A DNA stretch of 51,349 nucleotides from Bacteroidaceae bacterium. GTDB taxonomy: Bacteria > Bacteroidota > Bacteroidia > Bacteroidales > Bacteroidaceae. The notes below the pieces were generated by a model. That model ran no database searches, was not told the origin of the DNA, and was given only the letters and a program-made list of their open reading frames with translations. Position 1 is the first letter of the stretch, and each line of letters starts with the position of its first letter. Made by a program: the position numbers and the translations under genes. The stretch covers positions 1 through 51,349 of the forward strand of contig JAGABW010000016.1 in the NCBI GenBank assembly GCA_017614465.1. Reading direction: 5' to 3'. Positions 36,320-45,485 of this stretch are shown here, piece by piece.

Positions 36320-39300
36320 TATAATAATCACAATTACGCTGGCATTATTCTGTTCATACAACACAGCCAGTGCCCAAGTTAAGGCGGGTGATATTATCAG
36401 AGGTACAGTTTCGGATGATATAGAGCCTATAATGCTGGCAAATGTAATGGAGATTGATGCCAACAACCGTATCGTTGCCCATGTTTCAACAGACATGAAT
36501 GGTAATTTCTCATTCAAATGTGTGAATCCAAAGAACAGGATCCAAGTGTCATACGTAGGTTATCAACCATGGACTCAACAGATTGGTAATAGAAACAACT
36601 TCAAAATTGTACTTAAAAGCAATGCACAGCTAAAAGAAGTTGTTATCAAAGGTAAGGTTAAACAGGTACAAAGTACTGGTATGTCAATACCTGTAAAGGA
36701 AATCTCTGTAGCAACACAAACAATCAGTATGGACGACCTTGAAGGTTTGTCATTTGCCGGTGCCGACGAAGCTCTGCAAGGAAAGATCGCAGGTCTCGAC
36801 ATCGTTATGAATTCAGGAAACCTCGGTGCTGGAACCAGCATGCGTCTTCGTGGTGTAAGTACAATCAATGGTAGTGCAGAACCACTTATCGTTGTTGACG
36901 GTAACATCTTCGATCTTCCAGACGATGTAAGCAACGTCAATTTCGAGGATATGGACAACGAAGAGCAATTCGCCACCCTATTGTCAGTAAACACTGAAGA
37001 TATCAAAGAGATTAAAGTATTGAAAGATGCTGCCTCAACTGCTATCTGGGGTTCTCGCGGTGCAAACGGTGTTATTGAAATCACAACACGTCGTGGTGTG
37101 ACAGGAAAGACAAAAATCGACTTCTCATATAAATTTGTCGGATCTTGGTCACCAAAAGGTTTGAACATGCTTGATGGTGATGGTTACACAATGATGATGA
37201 AGGAAGCATACTTCAATCCTCGTCAAAGTAGTGCAACAAGTGATATCGTTGAGTTGAATTATGACACAAGCCGCCCAATGTATTATTACAATTATAATAA
37301 AAACACAGACTGGGTGAAAGCTGTAAATCAATTCGGACAGACACATAACTATTATGTTACATTAACCGGTGGTGGTGAAAAAGCCAAATTCCGTATTTCT
37401 GGAGGTTATGACCATCAAACAGGTATTATTATCAAGCAGAAGATGGATAAGTTCTCTACACGTTTGGTACTCGATTACGACGTGAGCGACCGTATCCGTT
37501 TCTCAACCAACTGTGCCTTGAACTATACCGACAACCATCGTAACTGGGACGGTAGCGGAACAGGTAGCATCCTTGACCGAGCATATAAGGCAATGCCTAA
37601 CATGAGTATCTATGAATATGATGAACATGGAAATCTAACAGGTGACTATTATAACATCCTACGACCTTATTCTGCAGGTGGTTACACTCCTGATGGTTTC
37701 TCTTCTTTCTATCTCAAAGACATCAAAGATAATGGAAACCCTGTTGCTATCGCAAATAAAGCATTCAGCAACCAAAGTACATACCGTTTGACTCCACAGT
37801 TCAACCTCAAATACAAACTCCTCGGCAAAGACGAAACAAGTCATCAGCTCGACTTTAACTCAGAAGTTTACCTCGACATCTACAATGAATCAGTAAATTC
37901 ATATTATCCAGGTTCTCTTTTAACAGACTCATGGGAAAGCGATAATAATAATAAGGTGAACAACAATGAATACAAGAGTTTGTCATTCACAAACAAAGAA
38001 TCATTGATATACACTCCTCATTTCAACAACAAGAATATTTCAATGCAATTACTTGGTCGTTTTGAAATGAATACAGGTTCTGGTAATGGTCAGAGTTATT
38101 TCAAGAATCACGTTCCAGACAATATCAGTTCTCCTATCTCTGAAGGATTCCTGAAAGAAGGTGGTGCTACAAATTCAAGCAAATGGAGAAGTGCTGCATT
38201 CCTTGGTTCATATCACCTTGCTTTATACGACGGACGTTATGTATTCGATGTAACAGTAAGAAGTGATGGTTCTACAAAATTCGGTTCAGGAAGCAAATGG
38301 GGAACATTCCCTGGTATTTCAGGACGTTGGAACATTTCAGATGAACCATTCTTCCAAAAGGCAAAATGGACAAAATTCATCAGCATGCTTGCATTCCGTC
38401 CAAGTTGGGGACGTGTAGGTCGTCAACCAGGTGGTGAATACCTTATGTACAACCGCTATTCTGATTTCGGTCATTACGGATTAGGTGGCACACTTATTTC
38501 AGCATTATCACCATCAAATCTGAGACTTACCGACCTTAAATGGGAAACTACCGATTCATGGAACTTAGGATTCAACCTCGGTTTGTTTGATGATAAATTA
38601 TCAGTCAATGTTGACGTATATGGTAAAAAGACTAAAGATCTTCTTATGTCAGGTGTAGGAATTCCATCATCATCTGGTTTCAGTTCTCTCGAATGGAAGA
38701 ACGCAGGTTCAATCAAGAACGAAGGATGGGAATTATTCGTAAACACTCGTCGTTTGATAAAGATTGGTAAGTTCAACGCTGATTTCAACTTCAACATTGC
38801 ACAGAACATAAACACAATCACTGAGATGAACTCTACAGTGTTATCAAGCATGAACCCTGAATATAAATACGAAAATGAGAAATATCTCCAACGTATTCAA
38901 ATAGGAAATGCTGTAGGTTCTATATACGGATTCCGTTTCAAAGGCGTTTATGCTTACGACTATGAACACAACGGATACACAGCCGAATCATATAACACAT
39001 ATGGTGAAAGAACTGCAATGAGAGCAGAAGAAAGAGGCGAAAATGCCACATGTCCTCTTGCACGCGATGCTGAAGGAAATATTCTCTTCGATGCAAAAGG
39101 TAATCCATTGCATATGTATTTCAACTATGGCGGACTTAATTATGAATTCAAAGGTGGTGATGCTATCTACGAAGATATAAATAATGACGGACAGATCAAC
39201 GAACTCGACATTGTCTATTTAGGAAATGCCAATCCTAAGATTAATGGAGGTTTTGGTCTCAACATGAGTTATAAGGCATTCAGTCTGAAATTGAGTTTCA

Positions 39301-39734
39301 ACTATCGTCTTGGTAACAAGATTGTCAACATGGCACGTCTTCACAATGAATCAATGAGCAACAACAACAATCAAAGTAGAGCTGTTGCTTGGCGTTGGAG
39401 AAAGAATGGTGACGTAACTGAAATTCCTCGTGCATTGAACACAAGTCTTAATGTTAATGTTTACAACACATTAGGAAGCGATCGTTATGTAGAAAAAGGA
39501 GATTTCATGCGTCTGCAATATGCACAATTAAGTTACAGAGTTCCTGCTAAAGACCTGAAAACGCTTGGTTTGAGAGCGTTAAGCTTGTCACTCTCAGCAA
39601 ACAACCTATTCTGCTGGAGCAAATATTCAGGTGTTGACCCAGAAGTCGGATACGGTTCATGGGGTATAGCATACGACAACTCAAAAACACCACGTGCAAG
39701 ATCATTTACATTCAGTCTTAATGTCGGATTATAA
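36300..39734 (+). CDS. SusC/RagA-family TonB-linked outer-membrane protein (first copy)
   Basis: The 1144-residue protein has a signal peptide (to about TASAQ, residue 26) and a CarboxypepD_reg-like domain (about 32-110; RGTVSDDIEPIMLANVMEI). A TonB-dependent receptor plug follows, with ISMDDLEG, IAGLDIVMNSGNLGAGTSMRLRG-type sequence and the SusC signature LKDAASTAIWGSRGANG. The C-terminal 22-strand barrel ends SFTFSLNVGL. SusC proteins import ligands bound by their SusD partner using TonB energy. The SusD gene follows 18 nt later. The ligand cannot be inferred because no degradative enzyme is encoded in the operon. Confidence 0.95.
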   Translation: MKRNIINIIITITLALFCSYNTASAQVKAGDIIRGTVSDDIEPIMLANVMEIDANNRIVAHVSTDMNGNFSFKCVNPKNRIQVSYVGYQPWTQQIGNRNNFKIVLKSNAQLKEVVIKGKVKQVQSTGMSIPVKEISVATQTISMDDLEGLSFAGADEALQGKIAGLDIVMNSGNLGAGTSMRLRGVSTINGSAEPLIVVDGNIFDLPDDVSNVNFEDMDNEEQFATLLSVNTEDIKEIKVLKDAASTAIWGSRGANGVIEITTRRGVTGKTKIDFSYKFVGSWSPKGLNMLDGDGYTMMMKEAYFNPRQSSATSDIVELNYDTSRPMYYYNYNKNTDWVKAVNQFGQTHNYYVTLTGGGEKAKFRISGGYDHQTGIIIKQKMDKFSTRLVLDYDVSDRIRFSTNCALNYTDNHRNWDGSGTGSILDRAYKAMPNMSIYEYDEHGNLTGDYYNILRPYSAGGYTPDGFSSFYLKDIKDNGNPVAIANKAFSNQSTYRLTPQFNLKYKLLGKDETSHQLDFNSEVYLDIYNESVNSYYPGSLLTDSWESDNNNKVNNNEYKSLSFTNKESLIYTPHFNNKNISMQLLGRFEMNTGSGNGQSYFKNHVPDNISSPISEGFLKEGGATNSSKWRSAAFLGSYHLALYDGRYVFDVTVRSDGSTKFGSGSKWGTFPGISGRWNISDEPFFQKAKWTKFISMLAFRPSWGRVGRQPGGEYLMYNRYSDFGHYGLGGTLISALSPSNLRLTDLKWETTDSWNLGFNLGLFDDKLSVNVDVYGKKTKDLLMSGVGIPSSSGFSSLEWKNAGSIKNEGWELFVNTRRLIKIGKFNADFNFNIAQNINTITEMNSTVLSSMNPEYKYENEKYLQRIQIGNAVGSIYGFRFKGVYAYDYEHNGYTAESYNTYGERTAMRAEERGENATCPLARDAEGNILFDAKGNPLHMYFNYGGLNYEFKGGDAIYEDINNDGQINELDIVYLGNANPKINGGFGLNMSYKAFSLKLSFNYRLGNKIVNMARLHNESMSNNNNQSRAVAWRWRKNGDVTEIPRALNTSLNVNVYNTLGSDRYVEKGDFMRLQYAQLSYRVPAKDLKTLGLRALSLSLSANNLFCWSKYSGVDPEVGYGSWGIAYDNSKTPRARSFTFSLNVGL

Positions 39735-39752
39735 ATCATGGAGATATAAAAT

Positions 39753-41591
39753 ATGAATAATAAGAAACAATATATACGAAAGGTCTTTGGTGTGGCAACA
39801 ATGGCGTTGCTCATGTCAAACCTATGCAGTTGTGAAGACTTCCTTACAATCACACCTTCAAACCAAATCGTAGAAGAAGATTTCTGGGAAGATAAAACAG
39901 ACTTACAGAACGTAGTAGCTGCATGTTATACAAAATACACAAAGATGATCCCTAATCTTGTGAAATGGGGAGAATTGAGAAGTGATAACATCATACAACC
40001 ATCTGGTGATAATAATGTAGAAGTAAGAAACATTCTCAATGCCAACTTACTTCCAAACTATAAGTTATTTGACTGGACAGACTTGTATAATGAAATCAAC
40101 TTCTGTAATAAAGTTCTTGCTCACGGAGAAGAAATCGTTAAGAAAGACGAAAGTTTTACATACGGAGCATGGGAACCTATCAAAGCTGAAGCAATTACGC
40201 TACGTGCTTTAAGTCACTTCTATTTGTTACGTACATGGGGCGAGGTTCCATACATTACTGTAGATTACAATAATAGTAAACAAGAATTTATTGTACCTCA
40301 ACTCACTCAAGAGGCAGTTCTTGACAGTATTATCGAAGATCTTGAGTCGGTTAAGGACATAGCCATGAAAGATTATGGTAATACAGTTTGGAATAAAGGA
40401 CGTATAACAAAGAAATCAGTTTACACTATTCTTGCAGATGTTTATCTCTGGAGAGCAAGTAAAAATGCTTCACCCGATTCTGTCGCAATATATGGCAATC
40501 AGTCAGTAGAAGACTACAAGAAATGTATTGAATGCTGCGACTGGGTTATGAATGAGATGAAACAAGACTATGTTGATTACATTAACAAAAACGGATATAT
40601 TCTTGGCGGTATAAAGAAAGAAGACCTGACCATTAACGATATACTCATAAAGAATGTAATAGAAGATGATGACAAGTATTCTATATATCGTGGCTCTTAT
40701 GATTATATCTTTGGAGATGGTAACTCATTCGAAAGTATTTTTGAACTCCAGATTGATGGTCTGAAGAATGGAAACGGCATTAACAGTGCATATTGGAATG
40801 CACAAAACGAGACTGTGGGAAGTCTTACAAGTGCAGAAGCTCTTGTAAGTTCTACTTCTGACTCGCCAAACGAGTTGATTCCATCAGCTTTATTTACAAA
40901 GACTGACTATCGTAGATGGGAGACAATCTACTTCTCTTCTGCAAGTCAGATAAACTTCCCTATCTATAAATATCAATCTCGTACTACAACCCAAACCAAT
41001 GGTAGTACAAGTTCTTCATCATCTGTACTTCAGGATAATACAAGTTCCAACTTCAGTTGTACTTATTCTTCAAGACCACAATCAAACAACAATGGTAATT
41101 TCCTTCTATATCGTTTATCAGATGTAATGTTGATGAAAGCAGAAGCCATAAGTCAGATTGCAGAAACTGACAGCATGTTTAGAGTCGGTTTTGATTTATG
41201 TAGAGATATCTTCCGCAGAAACAATCCATATGCTTATGCAACCAACAACACTAAAGCTGAAACAGATTCATTGAACTTTGAATTATTCAATTCAAAAGAA
41301 GGTCTTGAAGCTTTGGTTATGGCTGAGCGACACAGAGAATTCTTCGGAGAAGGAAAAAGATGGTTTGACCTTGTGAGATATGCACAACGTAAAGGCGGAA
41401 CATACGATATGCTAAATAAATACCTCGGTAAGAAATATACCGATAACAAAAATGCTATTTACGCAAAACTTCACAAATTACAATCATTATTCTCACCAGT
41501 GTTCCTTGATGAAATGAAAAAGAATCCACTCTTACATCAGAACAGTGTTTGGATAACTAATGAATCAACATCTAAAACAGACGAGCTATGA
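39753..41591 (+). CDS. SusD/RagB-family surface lipoprotein (first copy)
   Basis: The 612-residue lipoprotein has lipobox LCSC at Cys27, followed by EDFLTITPSNQI as in most SusD proteins. FWEDKTDLQNVVAACY, the EAITLRALSHFYLLRTWGEVPY TPR segment (about 142-163) and the late LYRLSDVMLMKAEAI and RHREFFGEGKRWFDLVRY segments are family hallmarks. A Ser/Thr/Asn-rich insert (about 410-450) precedes the last TPR part. It would cap the upstream SusC barrel and bind the ligand. The stop overlaps the next FAS1 gene by 4 nt (ATGA). Confidence 0.95.
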   Translation: MNNKKQYIRKVFGVATMALLMSNLCSCEDFLTITPSNQIVEEDFWEDKTDLQNVVAACYTKYTKMIPNLVKWGELRSDNIIQPSGDNNVEVRNILNANLLPNYKLFDWTDLYNEINFCNKVLAHGEEIVKKDESFTYGAWEPIKAEAITLRALSHFYLLRTWGEVPYITVDYNNSKQEFIVPQLTQEAVLDSIIEDLESVKDIAMKDYGNTVWNKGRITKKSVYTILADVYLWRASKNASPDSVAIYGNQSVEDYKKCIECCDWVMNEMKQDYVDYINKNGYILGGIKKEDLTINDILIKNVIEDDDKYSIYRGSYDYIFGDGNSFESIFELQIDGLKNGNGINSAYWNAQNETVGSLTSAEALVSSTSDSPNELIPSALFTKTDYRRWETIYFSSASQINFPIYKYQSRTTTQTNGSTSSSSSVLQDNTSSNFSCTYSSRPQSNNNGNFLLYRLSDVMLMKAEAISQIAETDSMFRVGFDLCRDIFRRNNPYAYATNNTKAETDSLNFELFNSKEGLEALVMAERHREFFGEGKRWFDLVRYAQRKGGTYDMLNKYLGKKYTDNKNAIYAKLHKLQSLFSPVFLDEMKKNPLLHQNSVWITNESTSKTDEL

Positions 41592-43660
41592 TAAAGAAAA
41601 TCTCATATATATGCTGTGGTTTAGTAACACTCGGCACATTATTGGTCAATTCGGGATGTACCGAAAAAATTGACGATTCTAATCTATATACATTTACTGG
41701 GGAAATGATGGTTGATCACTTTGAGAACAACCAAGATATCTATGGAAGTTATCTTACTTTATTAGGTAAGGTTCACCCAAGTAAGAAATCAAAATCAACA
41801 ATGCGCGATTTGTTGGACGCACGCGGACATTACACTTGCTTTGCCCCCACCAACGAAGCCATTGAGCGTTACCTTGATTCACTCATGCACCTTGAGCACC
41901 CAATGGTAAGTTCAACAGATGTTGAAGAAGTTCCTGACTCAGTGGCTAACATGATTGTATTCAACTCTATTATTGATAATGGTAGTAGTGAAGCATACGC
42001 AACTACCGACTTTAATGAAGGAGCATTGAACACAACAAACATGAACGACCGCTTCGTAAACATCACATATGGAAACTCAGCAGACGGAGCCACACAGATT
42101 TATGTCAATGCCAATTCATTAATCACAGAAAAAGACATTGAGGTTGAAAACGGTTACATCCATGAGATCAACAAGGTTTTGTCACCATCTATCGCAACCG
42201 TAGCCGATTTGATTATAAGTACTGAAAATCTTACATTCTTTGGCGAACTGCTTAATTTGTCAACATGGACAGACTCATTGCTCGCATATAAAGATGAAGA
42301 CTACGAACTGAATAATGAATTAGCTGGTAAGAAACGCGACCAAAGTGGTTTGAGTGGTTGGAACGGTTCTTATCCAGAACACAGATATTTTGGATTCACA
42401 GTATTTGTTGAGACCGACTCTGTATTCAAAGCAAATGGCATCAACAATGTACATGATTTGAAAGAATATCTTAGAGCAAATGCTTATTACGATGAAAATA
42501 CAAGTTGGGGCGACGACTACGACAAGCCAAATAACGCTATCAATCAGTTCGTTGCATACCACATACTTCCAGAACGTTTGATTTGGGACAGACTTGTTAT
42601 CTTCAGTAACGAAATCGGATTCACTAACTCTAATCCAAACGACGGAAGAAATTTCAGAGTAAATGTATGGGAATATTATGAAACTATCGGTCAACACCGC
42701 CGTTCACTCAAGATTACAGGTACACGTGACGGTAAGCGTATCAACAGACACTCTGAATATGAATTGACAAAGACATATAAGGAAAGAAGCGCAACAGTTG
42801 ACATTCCTGGTGTTATGATTCTCAGCAATAACGGTGCTTTCGATAATAATGCCTTAAATGGATACTACTACCCTATCCAAGACATACTTCTTTGGACCGA
42901 ACAAGTACCAAAGAAAGTACTTAACGAACGTATGCGCTACGATGTTTGTTCATTACTTCCTGAATTGATGACAAACAATCATCGTCGCGACCACAATCAA
43001 GCTTGGTATTATCCTTATGACTACTTCACATCAAAAGCAGGCGGTTCTGGTGCAATTCCAATCATGTCGGAATCAACAGACTTTGCTTACCTCTCAAATT
43101 ATCAGAACGAAGGTTTCTCTAACACTTCTGGAGGTACTTGGACCAACTATCAGGCTGACGAGTTTAATATCAGAGGAAAATATGACTTCGTAATGAAATT
43201 GCCACCAGTTCCATATACAGGAACATACGAATTACGTTATGGAGTCAATGCTAACGAAAACCGCGGTATGGCACAGATTTATCTTGGTACAAATCCAAAG
43301 AATCTTCCAGCAGTCGGAATTCCTATCGACTTACGTATCGTAGGTACAGACCCTGCAATCGGTTGGGTTTCAGACAAAGATCTGGGTACAGACGAAGAAA
43401 TCCAAAATAAAGATAAACAGATGCGTAACAATGACTATATGAAAGGCCCTGCATACTTCTATCCAGGTGAGGTTTCAGGAAGAGATTGTCCTACATCAAC
43501 AAGAAAGATTATATTCAGAGGACAACTCGAGGCAGGAATAACATATTACGTACGTTTCAAATCTGTACTTGAAAGTACAAGCACACAATTCTTCTTCGAC
43601 TATCTCGAAATAGTTCCAAAATCAATCTACAACGGAGAAAAGGCAGAAGACAAGTGGTAA
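41588..43660 (+). CDS. FAS1-domain lipoprotein with beta-rich C-terminal domain (second copy)
   Basis: The 690-residue lipoprotein has lipobox NSGC at Cys24. Two FAS1 units are visible: about 33-200 (YTCFAPTNEAIERYL ... NGYIHEINKVLSP) and about 205-430 (YFGFTVFVETDSVFK ... VMILSNNGAFDNNALNGYY). The last 240 residues are a separate beta-rich domain (YDFVMKLPPVPYTGTYELRY, MAQIYLG, ITYYVRFKSVLES, FFFDYLEIVP) that looks like a binding sandwich. It is translationally coupled to the SusD gene and 53 nt before a second FAS1 lipoprotein gene. Probably an accessory surface lipoprotein of the SusCD complex, as SusE/F-type proteins are in glycan systems; inference. Confidence 0.83.
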   Translation: MIKKISYICCGLVTLGTLLVNSGCTEKIDDSNLYTFTGEMMVDHFENNQDIYGSYLTLLGKVHPSKKSKSTMRDLLDARGHYTCFAPTNEAIERYLDSLMHLEHPMVSSTDVEEVPDSVANMIVFNSIIDNGSSEAYATTDFNEGALNTTNMNDRFVNITYGNSADGATQIYVNANSLITEKDIEVENGYIHEINKVLSPSIATVADLIISTENLTFFGELLNLSTWTDSLLAYKDEDYELNNELAGKKRDQSGLSGWNGSYPEHRYFGFTVFVETDSVFKANGINNVHDLKEYLRANAYYDENTSWGDDYDKPNNAINQFVAYHILPERLIWDRLVIFSNEIGFTNSNPNDGRNFRVNVWEYYETIGQHRRSLKITGTRDGKRINRHSEYELTKTYKERSATVDIPGVMILSNNGAFDNNALNGYYYPIQDILLWTEQVPKKVLNERMRYDVCSLLPELMTNNHRRDHNQAWYYPYDYFTSKAGGSGAIPIMSESTDFAYLSNYQNEGFSNTSGGTWTNYQADEFNIRGKYDFVMKLPPVPYTGTYELRYGVNANENRGMAQIYLGTNPKNLPAVGIPIDLRIVGTDPAIGWVSDKDLGTDEEIQNKDKQMRNNDYMKGPAYFYPGEVSGRDCPTSTRKIIFRGQLEAGITYYVRFKSVLESTSTQFFFDYLEIVPKSIYNGEKAEDKW

Positions 43661-43713
43661 TAACAAACAACGTTATTCTTAAACATGTTATTTAAATTTT
43701 AAAGAACTGAAAT

Positions 43714-45441
43714 ATGAGAAAACTAAAATATATAGCAATTGCATTAACTGCGGCGTTGGCAACTGTCAGTTGTAGTGATGATCACTTCAATATTGACCCA
43801 AATGTCGAAGGACAAAAGACATTGTGGGAGAATATAAGCAACAATCCTGAATTGTCACAGTTTGCCTATATCTTAGAGAACACCTATCACTCTAAGTCAG
43901 AAGGAACTCGTACTGAAGTAAAATATTCAGAACTTCTCGATCACGATCAAAGATTTACTATTTGGGCTCCTGTAAACGATTCGTTCGATTTCGAATATTA
44001 CAAGAATTTATTGGCTAAAGGAGATCAAGAGAGCAACTATCTTGTAGAGAAAGAACTTATCCAGAACAATATGGTTCGTTTCAACAATGTTGTAAACGGA
44101 AACAAGGATAAAGACATTACCCTTTTCAACAATAAAACAACCGTATTGGATTGTAGTAACTTCACAATTGGAGGAAAGAGCATCACTACTCCTAACTTGA
44201 GTTGCAGTAATGGTGTCCTACACATCACAGAGGCCCCTATTGACTACAATCTCAACCTATATGAATTCATTTCAGCCCACGAAGGTCTTGATTCTTTAAG
44301 AGACTTCCTGAGAAGCTACGAAAAGTATTATTTTGATGAATACAGCAGTACACAAGGACCTACAATTAATGGAAACATTACATGGGTTGACTCTGTACAA
44401 CATCTTTCAAATGAATACTTCTCATTAATGGGTGCAGATATTAGTATAGAGGATAGTTTGTATGCTATGGTTTTACCAACAAATGAAGCATGGGAAGAAG
44501 CTTTGGCGCGCACAAAGAATTATTTCAAATACATGCCTACATATACACAGACAATCACCACTATCAATGATAAAGGTGAATCATCTGATAAGAAAACAAC
44601 CAAGACATACACTGAAGAAGAGCTTGACTCAATTGTAAACTTGTATTCAAAGAATGCTATTTGCCAAGATCTTGTATTTAATGCAAAGCACCAATTCAAG
44701 ACATTCAATATTGACGAGCCTTACGACTGTGACTCTTTGTACACAACTGCTGGTGCAATAATAAGAACTCCAAACGTTGAACCTATATTCAAAGATGCAC
44801 AACGTTTTACAATGAGTAATGGTTATGGATATGTAACCAATAAATTTAGCTACACTCCACAAGATACATGGGCTTATAAAAAAGAAATAGAAGCTGAGTA
44901 TAATTCATATGTTGAGAGCAACCGTTACTGTAAAGTTGAACCTTTTGTTGTTGGATATCAATTCCAAGACTCTATTATAGAAATGATGATGATGAAAACA
45001 CCGTTGGCAGCAAGTTCATCCAACCCTGAAATAACATATAAACTTCAAGGTATTCTTTCATGTAAATATGATATCTTTGTTGTTATGGGATATAACTTCG
45101 AGGCTGACCAACAAATAAAGTTTAAGGCATCGTTAAGCTATCACGATGGTAAGAAAGCCACTCAGACAACTTACAACTTCAAGCCTGAAACAGGTGACAT
45201 TCATGATGGAGCAGAAAAATCTGCATTTATAAACAGAATATGTCCTTTCACAAACGACAACGACGATCTTTGTCTTACAGACACAATATGTCTGGCACAC
45301 GATTTTGAGTTCCCTGTCTGCTATAAAGGTACAGATTTCTATCCAACATTGAAACTGAGTGCTATTACTCCTAAGGATAAAACAAAATTCACTCGTGAAT
45401 TCTGGATTGACAAAATCCTTCTAATCGCGAAAGATGAATAA
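43714..45441 (+). CDS. FAS1-domain lipoprotein (third copy)
   Basis: The 575-residue lipoprotein has lipobox TVSC at Cys20. FAS1 features are FTIWAPVNDSFDFEYY with CSNGVLHITEAPI in the first unit (about 35-180) and YAMVLPTNEAWEEALA with MSNGYGYVTNKF in the second (about 180-375). The C-terminal 185 residues (ITYKLQGILSCKYDIFVVMGYNF and on) are beta-rich and recall the tail of the preceding FAS1 lipoprotein, so the two genes may be divergent duplicates. It sits 44 nt before the second SusC gene. Confidence 0.82.
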   Translation: MRKLKYIAIALTAALATVSCSDDHFNIDPNVEGQKTLWENISNNPELSQFAYILENTYHSKSEGTRTEVKYSELLDHDQRFTIWAPVNDSFDFEYYKNLLAKGDQESNYLVEKELIQNNMVRFNNVVNGNKDKDITLFNNKTTVLDCSNFTIGGKSITTPNLSCSNGVLHITEAPIDYNLNLYEFISAHEGLDSLRDFLRSYEKYYFDEYSSTQGPTINGNITWVDSVQHLSNEYFSLMGADISIEDSLYAMVLPTNEAWEEALARTKNYFKYMPTYTQTITTINDKGESSDKKTTKTYTEEELDSIVNLYSKNAICQDLVFNAKHQFKTFNIDEPYDCDSLYTTAGAIIRTPNVEPIFKDAQRFTMSNGYGYVTNKFSYTPQDTWAYKKEIEAEYNSYVESNRYCKVEPFVVGYQFQDSIIEMMMMKTPLAASSSNPEITYKLQGILSCKYDIFVVMGYNFEADQQIKFKASLSYHDGKKATQTTYNFKPETGDIHDGAEKSAFINRICPFTNDNDDLCLTDTICLAHDFEFPVCYKGTDFYPTLKLSAITPKDKTKFTREFWIDKILLIAKDE

Positions 45442-45485
45442 TTAGAGTCAGATAATTGTATTAAGTGAATTAAAAGCGAAATTGT

